NCBI GenBank assembly: GCA_020630975.1
Contig: JAHDID010000003.1
Location: forward strand, 14,474 to 78,473
Direction of reading: 5' to 3'
Length of the DNA: 64,000 bases
Origin: Verrucomicrobiota bacterium
GTDB taxonomy: Bacteria; Verrucomicrobiota; Verrucomicrobiia; Verrucomicrobiales; DEV007
The notes beneath the pieces are model-generated. The model did no database searches, was not told the origin of the DNA, and worked only from the letters and a program-made list of their open reading frames with translations. The translations under genes and the position numbers were made by a program. This document shows positions 33,573-42,843 of this stretch, one piece after another (positions within the stretch are counted from its first letter, which is position 1; the number at the start of each line of letters is the position of its first letter).

Positions 33573-34640
33573 ATGCAAGCTCCTTCGACTACTCCAAATC
33601 TCATTCGCACATATCGAAAAGCCATAAAGGCTCATCTCAAATCCACGGTGAGAGGGACCCGAAGTCATTATCGAAATTGCATTGCCTCAAACCGAATCGC
33701 AAAGCGCGCACTCGACTCAATAGAAGCAGAATTGGGAAAAACCGACCCAAATTTGATCAAACTGGCCGACGAATATGCTGAGGACCACTTTAAAAACTTA
33801 ACCTTCAGTCCCTGGCTGCGAGTGTACACAGCTTGGAACCAAGAGTTTAAAGAAGGTTGGATACCTGACAATTTCTTCGGGATGAAAGTGGTTCCAAAAC
33901 TCAAAGGCGACTATGGCGACATCTCAATGCAAGGTGCCTTAGCCCGATCACTGTTTCAATCCGGTCGATTCCCAGACATTCTATATTATGTAAACGGAAT
34001 CTTCAGTGATGTCGAAGGTAACATCATCCCAAGGCAAGAAGTGAAGTCCTTATTGTTCTCAAACAGCGACAAGGTTGTCTACAAGCTCGACGGTTCCTAC
34101 GCCGGCAGAGGGGTACAAGTGATCACGAAGGAGGATTTTGAGATCAACGAAATCGAATCCAACGGCGTGTTTCAACAATGGGTAAACCAACACGACTTCT
34201 ATGGCCAATTTGGTTCACAAGGTGTTGCTACCCTTCGTTTAGTCACGATGCTCGAAGATGATGGCACCTATTCGCTGAGAGGGGGCTTTTTCAAATTTCC
34301 AAACCCCAACGAAATGTTCGTCACCAGCCCAACCAGTTTCAAATTTCCTATAGATTACCAGACCGGAGTCATCGGAAAAGTGGGTGTCAGCCGATGGAGG
34401 CCCATCTACGGATGCTGTGCCACTGGTCAGGCATTACCGGACTATGATCGCTGTGTCGATATGGTTTTCACCCATCATAAACGCTACCCATTTGCCCGAA
34501 AAATCTCATGGGACTTAGTCCTCGACCGCTGCGGTGAAATCGCAATCCTCGAATGGAATGGCCACTACGACGACCTAAAAACCAGCGAAATGCTATCCGG
34601 ACCCTTGTATGCTGACCTGAACTGGGAGCGATATGTCTAG
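33573..34640 (+). CDS. Sugar-transfer-associated ATP-grasp family protein
   Basis: A 355-residue soluble protein. ATP-grasp features are VVYKLDGSYAGRGVQVITKEDF (nucleotide-binding lysine and glycine loop), GVFQQWVNQHDFYGQFGSQGVATLRLVTML, and a late acidic metal-site region, ISWDLVLDRCGEIAILEWNGHYDD. The pattern matches the ATP-grasp family often found in polysaccharide or capsule gene clusters, where it likely ligates an amino or hydroxy acid to a sugar. No glycosyltransferase cluster is adjacent, so the substrate is unknown. The AT-rich upstream DNA and solitary position suggest acquisition as a single gene. Confidence 0.65.
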   Translation: MQAPSTTPNLIRTYRKAIKAHLKSTVRGTRSHYRNCIASNRIAKRALDSIEAELGKTDPNLIKLADEYAEDHFKNLTFSPWLRVYTAWNQEFKEGWIPDNFFGMKVVPKLKGDYGDISMQGALARSLFQSGRFPDILYYVNGIFSDVEGNIIPRQEVKSLLFSNSDKVVYKLDGSYAGRGVQVITKEDFEINEIESNGVFQQWVNQHDFYGQFGSQGVATLRLVTMLEDDGTYSLRGGFFKFPNPNEMFVTSPTSFKFPIDYQTGVIGKVGVSRWRPIYGCCATGQALPDYDRCVDMVFTHHKRYPFARKISWDLVLDRCGEIAILEWNGHYDDLKTSEMLSGPLYADLNWERYV

Positions 34641-34752
34641 AGAGTAACTCGATTACTCAATCTCATATCTGCACTCCCAATAACCCAGATACACGCCTTA
34701 GTGCAGTAAACACCATCTTGATTATCGCGCTTTCTCCGAGTAGATAAAGCTA

Positions 34753-35349
34753 ATGACACTCGATATACCTGAGGGAGATTTTGAAGGTTACATTTTTGAC
34801 TGTGACGGAACATTGGTAGACTCTATGCCTCTGCACTATCGGGCATGGACTGCGAGTTTTATGCACCATAAGGCTCCCTGGGTGTGGTCTGAGGATGATT
34901 TTTATGCCAACGCAGGGATTCCCGATCGTGATATCGTGGCGAAACTTAATGCTGAATATGGATCGGCGATCGACGCTGACTCAGTTCACGAATACAAGCT
35001 TGAGTGGTATATGGAACGAATGTCTGAACTGACACCGGTCGAAGCTGTCGCCGATCAGGTCCGTAAATGCCTAGAAACCGGAATACCGATTTCTATTGGT
35101 ACGGGAAGTGATATCACCCTAGTAGAACCTTCCCTTAAATTCACCGGGCTCTGGGACTACTTCGATATCATCATAACACCAGCGGAGGTGGAGCGAGGGA
35201 AGCCGGCTCCCGATATGTTCCTATTGGCTGCTGAGAAGATGGGCGTAGCACCCGAAGAATGTTTGGTATTTGAAGATGGCAAAGCTGGTATAGATGCAGC
35301 TGCCGCTGCTAGAATGACCAGTGTGTATGTGGATAGTCGTAACGGCTAA
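34753..35349 (+). CDS. HAD-superfamily phosphatase (beta-phosphoglucomutase/YqaB-like)
   Basis: A 198-residue HAD subfamily IA hydrolase. Motif I is FDCDGTLVDSMPLHY with the nucleophile Asp, motif II is SIGTGSD, motif III is GKPAPDMFLLAAEKMGV and motif IV is CLVFEDGKAGIDAA. An alpha-helical cap lies between motifs I and II. It probably dephosphorylates small sugar phosphates, as YqaB does with fructose-1-phosphate. The last four bases overlap the stop of the convergent hybrid response-regulator gene. Confidence 0.85.
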   Translation: MTLDIPEGDFEGYIFDCDGTLVDSMPLHYRAWTASFMHHKAPWVWSEDDFYANAGIPDRDIVAKLNAEYGSAIDADSVHEYKLEWYMERMSELTPVEAVADQVRKCLETGIPISIGTGSDITLVEPSLKFTGLWDYFDIIITPAEVERGKPAPDMFLLAAEKMGVAPEECLVFEDGKAGIDAAAAARMTSVYVDSRNG

Positions 35350-36578
35350 CCCTCTGCTGCTACTGTACAACTACCTAGAACTCCTCTGGAAACACGAGTG
35401 CTATCATCTGGTGGGCAAGCGACGTAAGGGAGAGTAAATACAATGCCATTTCGACCATCAGGCAGATGCTGAGCCACCATGGTGCCACCGTGATGGTAAA
35501 CCGTGAGGTAGCTGCCCACCAAATTCATACCAAAATCCTCAGGGTCATCAGTGCGTATAAAGAATGGGTCAAAGATACGGTTCAAATCATTTTGATCGAT
35601 CAAGGGGCCATTATCAGCAATCGTCACACGATACACTTGTTTCGATAAATCCCGATCGATTATGACATCGATCTCTCCGTCGTCCTGCCCAGATAATGTC
35701 AAGACTCCCTCCTGAAACAATCGACGAGCCATCTGAATCAAATGAGCTTCATCACCTTTCAAAATAGGTCTTTCCTCTCCTTTGTAAGAAATATTTACTG
35801 ACAAGTTATTCACACCTGTGAAAACCATATCGTGAGCCTGTTCAAACACCACATACAGATCCACCCCATCGACGAAGTTAAACTGGGAGGTGCCTGACGC
35901 ATCGCTCAGGCTTGAAAGCATGTTGGTCATATAGTCCAACTGTTCACATATATCTTCGTAAAATTCTTTCCAAAAATCCTCGTCTTTTGCCGGTCTGTTG
36001 TCGAGTTCGATTGCCAACTTCTCTGGCATCATATCGACAAATAACTGAAATGCGTTCAAAGAATTCCGTAGATGGTGATTCAGACCCACGGAGAGTAGAT
36101 CCATCGCCGCAGCACGATCAGCCATTGACAATTGTTCGTAGGCCTTAGCTCGCTCTTCAAGTAACTCATCTCGCTGGTGCTTGATAATAAACTGATCTAA
36201 CGTGGAGCGCAGCCTAGTTTCCATCTCTTCTGGATCCCATGGCTTAGAAATATAGCAGTGAATAATTCCTTTGTTAAACGCCTGTACCGCTTGATCTAAA
36301 TCAGCAAAAGCCGTTACCAAATTTCTCACTGGTGCCGGGTTTATCTCCCTGATCTTGCTTAAAAATTCAATACCAGTGATATCAGGCATCATCTGATCGC
36401 TCAACACCAATCCTATTTCGTGTTGATGCTCTTCAAATATTTGAAAAGCTTCATCAGCTGTACTCGCCGTATATATTGTGACGAAGTCTTCAAAAAGACT
36501 ATCGAAATATTTTAACGCCTTCTTCTCGTCATCGAGATATAAGATGGCGTACGGGTAATGCTCCACTTGTTCTGTCAT
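35346..36578 (-). CDS. Hybrid response regulator with C-terminal histidine-kinase core
   Basis: A 410-residue cytoplasmic protein. A receiver domain (residues about 8-125: LYLDDEKKALKYF, phosphoacceptor Asp in LVLSDQMMPD, conserved Lys in CYISKPW) leads into a coiled helix and a kinase core: an H-box-like GLNHHLRNSLNAFQLF (about 185-200) and a HATPase domain with VTIADNGPLIDQND and a late G-box MNLVGSYLTVYHHGG. It overlaps the membrane kinase stop by one base (TAATG), so the two are translationally coupled and very likely form one signalling pathway. No DNA-binding domain is present; the output is probably further phosphotransfer. Confidence 0.85.
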   Translation of the reverse strand: MTEQVEHYPYAILYLDDEKKALKYFDSLFEDFVTIYTASTADEAFQIFEEHQHEIGLVLSDQMMPDITGIEFLSKIREINPAPVRNLVTAFADLDQAVQAFNKGIIHCYISKPWDPEEMETRLRSTLDQFIIKHQRDELLEERAKAYEQLSMADRAAAMDLLSVGLNHHLRNSLNAFQLFVDMMPEKLAIELDNRPAKDEDFWKEFYEDICEQLDYMTNMLSSLSDASGTSQFNFVDGVDLYVVFEQAHDMVFTGVNNLSVNISYKGEERPILKGDEAHLIQMARRLFQEGVLTLSGQDDGEIDVIIDRDLSKQVYRVTIADNGPLIDQNDLNRIFDPFFIRTDDPEDFGMNLVGSYLTVYHHGGTMVAQHLPDGRNGIVFTLPYVACPPDDSTRVSRGVLGSCTVAAEG

Positions 36579-38044
36579 TATCTGGGCAGTGCAATTTTGG
36601 AGTTTTTTTTCTGATCTTTTGCCGTAGCGCCAATCTCAGCCAAGGGAAACCTCATAATCATACGAGTGTGTTTACCCTCTTGGGACTCTACTGTAATTGT
36701 TCCGGAGTGTGCCTCAATGATTCGAATAGCAATACTAAGTCCCAGGCCAGTCCCGCTACCTACTGGCTTGGTGGTATAAAACGGATCAAATATCTTCAGT
36801 TGAGTTTCTTCGGGAATGCCTGGCCCATTATCCTCTACGATCAACAGAACCTCTTGGTCCTCAATCTTGCTTTCAATGGTGACCTTGCCTGGGTTCTCAG
36901 GTCCAATGGCATGTATAGAATTGGTAACCAAATTGATTAATATCTGTGAGATTTGGTTTCGACTGCCAATGATATAAGGTTTGCCTTCTACAGTATAAGA
37001 AACCTCGACTTCTGACTTCTTGATTTCAGGCTGTAGCATCTTAATGGCGCTTTTTATAGAGTCCTCCAATTCGTATGCCTTTTCACTTCCCACATGAGAA
37101 AATCCACGTAGTTCATTAATAATTTCTTCAATCCGATTGGTGCCCTCTTCCAAATCGCCTACAATGTCCATGACCTTATTATGGTCACCTTCCATAGTTT
37201 TGATTTTCTTCTTTAGCAGAAACAAAGCTTGCTTACTATAATTTAACGGATTGCCGATTTCATGGATGATACCTGCACTCATCTGACCTAGAGAGGCCAT
37301 TTTTTCGGATTGAATTAGCTGTCTCTCGGTGGTTTTCAGTTCGCGAAGCGTCTTGCTCAACTCATAGTTTTTACTCGCTAATTTAGCTTCCGAACGCCGT
37401 AGATCATCGCGGGATAAAAATTCCTCCACCCGGATACGGTAGTGAGCCACACTACCCGATGTGATCACGATACCTTTGGCCAATATGAAAATGGTGTTAT
37501 TCACAAAGGCGGTCAACATGACTTTATCTGAGAAATCCCAAGTCATAGTGAGACAGGCGGCCATATACATCATCCAGACAGACACACAGACAATCAATGC
37601 CTCTCGAAATGACCAGTGGAAAACAAAACCAACCGCAACAATACAGAGGCTGAGACCAGCATAGTAAGGTGAACCTGGATCTCCTGAAATTCCCACCATA
37701 ATCGCAATGAATGTGGCAGGTACCGCTGCAACCAGAATTGTGAACAGACGAAAGAACTTCCTGCACCATCGCTTGGTACTTAGATACCAAATCGTCAGAA
37801 TCATAGCCGAACAAATCACTCTCAATATTGCGAATGTGATGAAGTGATCTGGATAAGCGAAATAATCCAAAATACTGAATGTAGGGACCAAAGTGGCTCC
37901 GAGTGCACATACAATCCGAACATGACCTAGGGTCGCTTTTCGATCTTCAGCAATGAACCGTGCCCGGGATATCGGCGAGTCGCCTGGAGGTTTGGCGATG
38001 ATCAAATCTCGAATTTTCAAGAATATGGAGGCGACAACGGACAT
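36578..38044 (-). CDS. Membrane sensor histidine kinase
   Basis: A 488-residue kinase. About six transmembrane helices cover residues 45-210 (VRIVCALGATLVPTFSILDYFAY, FTILVAAVPATFIAIMVGI, LSLCIVAVGFVFHW). A coiled coil follows (LRRSEAKLASKNYELSKTLRELKTTERQL). The dimerisation box is EKMASLGQMSAGIIHEIGNPLN with the phosphoacceptor His, and the HATPase carries ILINLVTNSIHA, VEDNGPGIPEETQLKIFDPFYTTK and GSGTGLGLSI. All catalytic motifs are intact. The signal is unknown; the sensor is purely membrane-embedded with no periplasmic domain. It is coupled to the hybrid regulator downstream. Confidence 0.9.
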   Translation of the reverse strand: MSVVASIFLKIRDLIIAKPPGDSPISRARFIAEDRKATLGHVRIVCALGATLVPTFSILDYFAYPDHFITFAILRVICSAMILTIWYLSTKRWCRKFFRLFTILVAAVPATFIAIMVGISGDPGSPYYAGLSLCIVAVGFVFHWSFREALIVCVSVWMMYMAACLTMTWDFSDKVMLTAFVNNTIFILAKGIVITSGSVAHYRIRVEEFLSRDDLRRSEAKLASKNYELSKTLRELKTTERQLIQSEKMASLGQMSAGIIHEIGNPLNYSKQALFLLKKKIKTMEGDHNKVMDIVGDLEEGTNRIEEIINELRGFSHVGSEKAYELEDSIKSAIKMLQPEIKKSEVEVSYTVEGKPYIIGSRNQISQILINLVTNSIHAIGPENPGKVTIESKIEDQEVLLIVEDNGPGIPEETQLKIFDPFYTTKPVGSGTGLGLSIAIRIIEAHSGTITVESQEGKHTRMIMRFPLAEIGATAKDQKKNSKIALPR

Positions 38045-38149
38045 GAAAAGCTGACTCAGGCGGCAAAATTTACCATAATTTTGGGGAGATATATAATTAA
38101 TTTTACCTTACTAGACAGTTCGCCTTAGGAGAATTAGGCTCTGGCGATC

Positions 38150-39127
38150 ATGAGTTTTGCTAAGAAGGTTCGATTCCGATTGGAGTATTTTGGTCTGTGG
38201 ATGTTGACCACTTCCGTGCACCGGATGCCCTTCAAAGGTGCTCACGCCCTTGGCAAAATGTTGGCGGATCTAGCTTATCACTTCGACAAGCGCGGCCGCG
38301 AGACTGCCCATCAAAATCTGGCAGTGACATTCACTGATAAAAGCCCAGATGAGATCGAACAAATCGCTCGTGACTCTTACCGGAATTTCACACGCACTGT
38401 GATTGATCAACTACGCAGCCGCAAACTGACTCAGGAGAATTATCTCGACCACGTGACTCTGGTGATGGAGGACGAAGAAGCGATGGTGAATGCTCAGGAG
38501 ACGGGTGCGATCTGGGTGACTCCGCATTATTCCAATTTTGAGTGGATTGCTCTGATCATGGGATTCCGAGGCTGCAAATTCACTGTGATTGCCCAAGACT
38601 TCAAAAACCCATCGCTAACCGAACTTTACAAAAAGAACCGGGAGGTGAGCGGCCACACTGTGATCCCTCAGAAAAATGCGCTGATCAAACTACTAAGAGC
38701 GCTGAAAAGTGGAGGGCATGCAGCTTTTTTGACCGATCTGACCATCCCTCCAAGCAAAGCGGCTACGGTGATCGAGTGCTTTGGCCGGAAGACCTGTGTG
38801 ACCGCTATCCATGCTGACCTACTGAAGCGCACCAAACTCCCAGTGATACCAGGGATCGCTATCCCACTGGCTGACGGCCGCTATGAGATGCGTGGCTACC
38901 GGCCCCTGACTTTTGATGAAGACGCAACACCGCAAGAAATCGCTCAAGCGTGTTGGGATGTCTTCGAGCCGACTATCCGAGAAAATCCAGCACCATGGCT
39001 GTGGATGTATAAACATTGGCGTTACCTGCCGGATGCTGAAAGCAGCGACAATTTCCCAGCCTACGCTCACGCATCTGTGAAATTTGAAGAAATCGTAGCA
39101 AAGAATACTTCCTCCACTTCCACATAA
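38150..39127 (+). CDS. LpxL/HtrB-family lysophospholipid (lipid A) acyltransferase
   Basis: A 325-residue member of the lipid A late acyltransferase family. The catalytic HX4D/E motif is HYSNFE (His126, Glu131), preceded by GAIWVTPHY. GHTVIPQKNALIKLLRALKSGGHAAFLTDLTIPPSKA and FEPTIRENPAPWLWMYKHWRY are typical of the family's later blocks. It transfers an acyl chain from acyl-ACP to a lipid A precursor at the inner membrane. The GT9 gene begins at the very next base after the stop, so the two form an operon for outer-membrane lipopolysaccharide synthesis. Confidence 0.85.
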   Translation: MSFAKKVRFRLEYFGLWMLTTSVHRMPFKGAHALGKMLADLAYHFDKRGRETAHQNLAVTFTDKSPDEIEQIARDSYRNFTRTVIDQLRSRKLTQENYLDHVTLVMEDEEAMVNAQETGAIWVTPHYSNFEWIALIMGFRGCKFTVIAQDFKNPSLTELYKKNREVSGHTVIPQKNALIKLLRALKSGGHAAFLTDLTIPPSKAATVIECFGRKTCVTAIHADLLKRTKLPVIPGIAIPLADGRYEMRGYRPLTFDEDATPQEIAQACWDVFEPTIRENPAPWLWMYKHWRYLPDAESSDNFPAYAHASVKFEEIVAKNTSSTST

Positions 39128-40072
39128 ATGGGTAAGGTGCTGTTCATCCGTGGCGGAGCTGTCGGTGATTTCATCGTCACGATGCCAGCTATTCAGTTGG
39201 TGAGAAATACCCTTCCTGATGTTGAAATCGAGATCCTAGGCTACGAAGGCATCGCTGAACTCGCTGTCGCTGCAGGGCTAGCCGATCGAGTCCAATCCAT
39301 AGAAGGAGCCTCTCTAGCACCATTTTTCGCACCAGGGGCTAAACTGGATGATGAGATCTGCGACTATTTTCGAAGTTTTGATGTGGTCATCTCTTACCTC
39401 TATGATCCAGATCAGTTTTTCTCCGACAATCTGATCCGTGTCGGAGTGCAAACCCTGCTAAAGGGTCCGTATAAAATGCAGCCCAATGCTGGTGCAGCCG
39501 CCCTACAGTTGGCTGCGCCTCTAGAGCAATTGGCTATGTTTTTGGAGCAAAGCTGGATAGAAGTCGATTATCCACCGGTTTCTTTAGAACCAAAGAGGAA
39601 GGGGACGCTCGAAGTGGCTATCCATCCAGGCAGTGGAAGCCCTGCTAAAAATTGGTCATTTGAAGGTTGGAGTGAACTACTTGGACAAGTGCAGAGCAAA
39701 TATTCGGAGAGTCGCTTTTCTGTGATCAGTGGCGAGGCCGAATGTGAGCGTATCGCAGAATTCTTCATTCTGTTAGATCGAGAGGGCGTTTCTTATCGGC
39801 ATTTGGATCAAGTAGAGTTGCCACAGCTGGGAGCAATCCTAGGAGCCTCAGATCTATTTCTGGGGCATGACAGTGGCATTTCACACCTAGCTGCCACGAC
39901 AGGGATACCCGGGGTGTCTATCTTTGGACCGACTGATCCCGAAGTGTGGTCTCCTCAGCATCCTAGCTTTTGCTCTGTTTTGGCTCCTGAAGGCCAGTTG
40001 GGATCTTTGACCGCTGGGTTGATATGGAATCATACTGGATTCCAAAATGCCTTACGTGTCGCTTCCTCTTGA
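39128..40072 (+). CDS. Glycosyltransferase family 9 (heptosyltransferase-like)
   Basis: A 314-residue GT-B fold enzyme. The N-terminal MGKVLFIRGGAVGDFIVTMPAIQLVRNTLPD is the family's acceptor-side signature. The donor-binding half has VAIHPGSGSPAKNWSFEGWSELL and LFLGHDSGISHLAATTGIPGVSIFGPTDPEVW. GT9 members add heptose or related sugars to the lipopolysaccharide core. The start abuts the stop of the acyltransferase gene, which supports a joint lipopolysaccharide role. Confidence 0.88.
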   Translation: MGKVLFIRGGAVGDFIVTMPAIQLVRNTLPDVEIEILGYEGIAELAVAAGLADRVQSIEGASLAPFFAPGAKLDDEICDYFRSFDVVISYLYDPDQFFSDNLIRVGVQTLLKGPYKMQPNAGAAALQLAAPLEQLAMFLEQSWIEVDYPPVSLEPKRKGTLEVAIHPGSGSPAKNWSFEGWSELLGQVQSKYSESRFSVISGEAECERIAEFFILLDREGVSYRHLDQVELPQLGAILGASDLFLGHDSGISHLAATTGIPGVSIFGPTDPEVWSPQHPSFCSVLAPEGQLGSLTAGLIWNHTGFQNALRVASS

Positions 40073-40295
40073 GAGTTTTCCACACCCTATAGATAAGAAT
40101 ATAAGATTTTTTGGATTTATTTTCTTCTTCTTATAGGTGTTGAAAGGTTTGAGAAACATTCATAAAACATTAGTTTTCAGTGCTTTAATGAGAAATTCAC
40201 AGTGTGGAAAACTTTAGAAATAAGAATCAATAGGGTTAAGGGAATGTGAAGTAAGTGAATAAATAAATATCTGTTAACATTTCTCCCCAGGTTTT
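40073..40295. other. AT-rich convergent intergenic region with DnaA-box matches (origin candidate)
   Basis: This 223-base gap lies between convergent genes, so it needs no promoter, yet it is strongly AT-rich. Three 9-mers fit the relaxed DnaA-box consensus TTWTNCACA: TTTTCCACA at 40076-40084 (plus), TGTGGAAAA at 40203-40211 (minus) and TTTTTCACA at 40291-40299 (plus, overlapping the rnc end). Runs such as ATAAATAAATATCTGTTAAC could act as an unwinding element. It is about 15 kb from the parS-like cluster. dnaA and dnaN are not nearby in the window and the boxes are few, so this is a weak candidate only. Confidence 0.3.
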
Positions 40296-40994
40296 TCACA
40301 CGCTTTTCTTCCATCCTTTCCAGAGTTGATTGCTCAATGCATCGATAGCAGCAGCGCTTTCAGATTCCTTTTTGCTGGATCCAGATCCTTTACCCAAAAC
40401 CATGGTTTCCCATATGACCTGCGAGATGAAAAGCTTGCTGTGATCTGGGCCCTCTTGGGAAATCAGTTCATAACTGGGGCTGCGGGATGAGATGGCTTGG
40501 AGGATCTCTTGGAGTTCGCCTTTGGGATTGGTTTCCGTCGGTTCGGCGATGACAGAGTGTATGGTTTCGTCAAAATTCGAGAAAAGAAAATCTCGAGCAG
40601 AATCGATGCCGCTATCCAGATAGATGGCCCCGGCGAGTGCCTCAAAAGCGTCGGCCAAGTTGGAAGGCCGGTCTCTACCGCCGGTACGGGCCTCACCTTT
40701 GCCGAGGAGCAGGTACTCTCCTAGATCGATCTGACGAGCGTAGCGGCACAGGGCGGTGCGTGATACTAGCTGGCTACGTAGCTGGGTGAGTTTTCCTTCG
40801 CCTTCGTTGGGATGGTCTTTGTATAACCGATCGGTGAGGATTAATTGAATGACAGCATCACCCAAATATTCAAGCCTCTGGTTGTCGAAGTGAGGCTGCT
40901 TTGACTCGTAGGCCAAACTGGGATGGGTAAGAGCTTCCTGCAACAGCAGGCTGTTGGAGAATGTGTACCCGATTCGGGATTCAATAGGTTCCAT
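40296..40994 (-). CDS. rnc: Ribonuclease III
   Basis: A 232-residue double-strand-specific endoribonuclease that processes rRNA and structured mRNA. The ATG at 40994 is preferred; a TTG at 41024 would add ten residues. The RNase III signature NQRLEYLGDAVIQL carries the catalytic acidic residues, and a second acidic site is in LADAFEALAGAIYLDSG. A C-terminal dsRNA-binding domain follows (NPKGELQEILQAISSRSPSYELISQEGPDH, GKGSGSSKKESESAAAIDAL). The length is standard. tRNA-His lies about 100 bases upstream on the same strand. Confidence 0.93.
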   Translation of the reverse strand: MEPIESRIGYTFSNSLLLQEALTHPSLAYESKQPHFDNQRLEYLGDAVIQLILTDRLYKDHPNEGEGKLTQLRSQLVSRTALCRYARQIDLGEYLLLGKGEARTGGRDRPSNLADAFEALAGAIYLDSGIDSARDFLFSNFDETIHSVIAEPTETNPKGELQEILQAISSRSPSYELISQEGPDHSKLFISQVIWETMVLGKGSGSSKKESESAAAIDALSNQLWKGWKKSV

Positions 40995-41092
40995 GATTAG
41001 TCGAGGGATCTCACGAGAACACAATTCGCCTCATGAAATCGAATAAGGAGGTGTAATCGTCGGAACAAAATGGGAGTTTTGGCAGGTATAGA

Positions 41093-41168
41093 TGGGGTGG
41101 CTGACGGGATTTGAACCCGCGACAACCGGAATCACAATCCGGGGCTCTACCCCTGAGCTACAGCCACC
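41093..41168 (-). tRNA. tRNA-His (anticodon GTG)
   Basis: The minus strand folds into a standard cloverleaf: acceptor GTGGCTG/CAGCCAC, D-stem GCTC/GAGC, anticodon stem CCGGA/TCCGG with loop TTGTGAT (anticodon GTG), and T-arm GCGGG-TTCAAAT-CCCGT. The His identity elements are encoded: an extra 5' G(-1) at 41168 opposite C73 at 41096. CCA is also encoded (41095-41093). Confidence 0.97.
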
Positions 41169-41297
41169 ATCTATGCAATCAGATGCATGACACATCTGAG
41201 TCGGGGTGAGATTGTACCGCAAATGTTCATGTTTGCCAGTGGAAATTTGATACTAAATTTGCAAAAAGTGGTAGCTAGGACTTTTCTAGGCGAAAAT

Positions 41298-41891
41298 ATG
41301 TCAGAAACTTTTTCGATAGATCAGGATTGGGCTCAGGCTCCAGTCGCTTTTAAGGAATGGCAGGTGGTATGCGATGCCTTGTTGAAAGGTGAGCAGAGCA
41401 TCATTTTGCGGAAAGGCGGTATTGCGGAGGGGCGGGCCGGTTTTGAATGGAAGCAGGATCGGTTTTTGTTGTTTCCCACACTTTTTCACGAGCAGAGCAA
41501 ATTGGTGCGCCCTCATGCGGATGGTTCAGAAAGGACAATCGAGCATGCTGGCGCCGATGCGGATCGGCCAGCCATCGATTTTGGTTTGTATGTGGAGGCT
41601 GTTTCTACAGGGAAATTATCAGATTGGTCGGCTATTTGTGAGTTGGAGCCCTTTCATATCTGGAATCGAGAGACGATACGGGAGCGTTTTGATTGGGGGG
41701 ATGAGCCTGCTATTAGTTATGCTGTGGTCCGTGTCGCGGCGTTAAAGGAGCCGTGGGTACTGGAGAATAGACGATCTTTTGGCGGCTGCCGATCGTGGAT
41801 CAATTTGCCGGCAGATGAGGCGGGTGGATTATCGGATCGGGCAGAGTCTATTGAGTGGGTAGATCCTGTCTGTGGTTTGCCCAATCTCTAG
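41298..41891 (+). CDS. DUF1802 family protein
   Basis: The ATG at 41298 opens a 197-residue protein; the earlier in-frame start at 41187 overlaps the tRNA-proximal spacer and lacks family resemblance. DUF1802 features are visible: AFKEWQVVCDALLKGEQSIILRKGGIAEG, FLLFPTLFHEQSKLVRP and a late YAVVRVAALKEPW segment. The family is cytoplasmic and functionally uncharacterised. It is monocistronic between tRNA-His and tpiA. Confidence 0.75.
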   Translation: MSETFSIDQDWAQAPVAFKEWQVVCDALLKGEQSIILRKGGIAEGRAGFEWKQDRFLLFPTLFHEQSKLVRPHADGSERTIEHAGADADRPAIDFGLYVEAVSTGKLSDWSAICELEPFHIWNRETIRERFDWGDEPAISYAVVRVAALKEPWVLENRRSFGGCRSWINLPADEAGGLSDRAESIEWVDPVCGLPNL

Positions 41892-42016
41892 CCTGTTTAG
41901 TTGGTCGAAATTGTCCCTTGATCCGGCGTTGACCTAGCAGGGTACGACTGCTTCTATTTCGCTCTGGGAAACACCCCAATTTTTTACCTTAATTAACACC
42001 ACATTTATTTAAGACT

Positions 42017-42787
42017 ATGAGTCGCAAAGCTATCATCGCTGCCAACTGGAAAATGAACATGACTCCGACGGAGGCGCGCACTTTTCTCGATGCCTTTCTG
42101 CCCAAGTTTCCAGAGGCAACAGGTGTGGATATCGTGATAGCGCCGTCTTTTCTGACGATGCCGATGGCGGCGGCTCAGATCGTGCCAAATGCTGCGGTCG
42201 ATATCTCTGCTCAGAATATGTCAGCAGAGGCATCTGGTGCTTACACTGGAGAAGTCAGTGCAGCGATGCTCAAAGAAGTCGGCACGAAGTATGTGATCCT
42301 AGGCCACAGTGAGCGTCGTTCGCTCTATGGCGAGGATGATGCCATCATCAATAAGAAGGTGTTGGCTGCTTTGGAAAATGGATTTTCACCCATCCTCTGC
42401 ATCGGCGAGACCCTCGAGGAGCGCGAGGGTGGAAAACTGGAAGATGTGCTGCGTGGTCAAGTGCAGGGCAGTCTAGCAGGTGTATCAGCCGAGCAGATGG
42501 CCAATGTGGTGATCGCTTATGAGCCAGTATGGGCGATTGGTACGGGTGTCACCGCATCTCCAGAGCAGGCACAGGAGGCGCATGCCTTCGTACGCAGTCT
42601 ACTTCAGGAGCAGTATGATGAAGCTGTCGCAGGTGCGACTCGTATCCAGTATGGTGGCAGCGCCAAGCCGGGCAATGCAGCCGAGCTGATTTCTCAGGCA
42701 GACATCGATGGCTTCCTCGTGGGAGGAGCCAGCCTGGATCCAGAGAGTTTCGCTGCTATTATCCAGGCTGGAGTGGACGCTGCGTAA
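42017..42787 (+). CDS. tpiA: Triosephosphate isomerase
   Basis: A 256-residue TIM-barrel enzyme interconverting dihydroxyacetone phosphate and glyceraldehyde-3-phosphate in glycolysis. Active-site residues are in place: Lys12 in NWKMN, His97 in GHSERR and Glu169 in AYEPVWAIGTG; the phosphate-binding YGGS and GFLVGGASL follow. The length is typical. It is a single gene with a hairpin just after the stop. Confidence 0.97.
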   Translation: MSRKAIIAANWKMNMTPTEARTFLDAFLPKFPEATGVDIVIAPSFLTMPMAAAQIVPNAAVDISAQNMSAEASGAYTGEVSAAMLKEVGTKYVILGHSERRSLYGEDDAIINKKVLAALENGFSPILCIGETLEEREGGKLEDVLRGQVQGSLAGVSAEQMANVVIAYEPVWAIGTGVTASPEQAQEAHAFVRSLLQEQYDEAVAGATRIQYGGSAKPGNAAELISQADIDGFLVGGASLDPESFAAIIQAGVDAA

Positions 42788-42820
42788 GCCTCGACTCGAT
42801 CGAGACTTAGCAGTATCTGG

Positions 42821-42843
42821 GCGACCCTGCCCGTTAGGGTCGC
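42821..42843. terminator. Hairpin between convergent tpiA and pilin-fusion genes
   Basis: GCGACCCT (42821-42828) pairs with AGGGTCGC (42836-42843) across a 7-base loop. It overlaps the last codons of the minus-strand pilin-fusion gene and lies 33 bases after tpiA. T-runs are short on both sides, so it is a plausible but not textbook bidirectional terminator. Confidence 0.5.
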
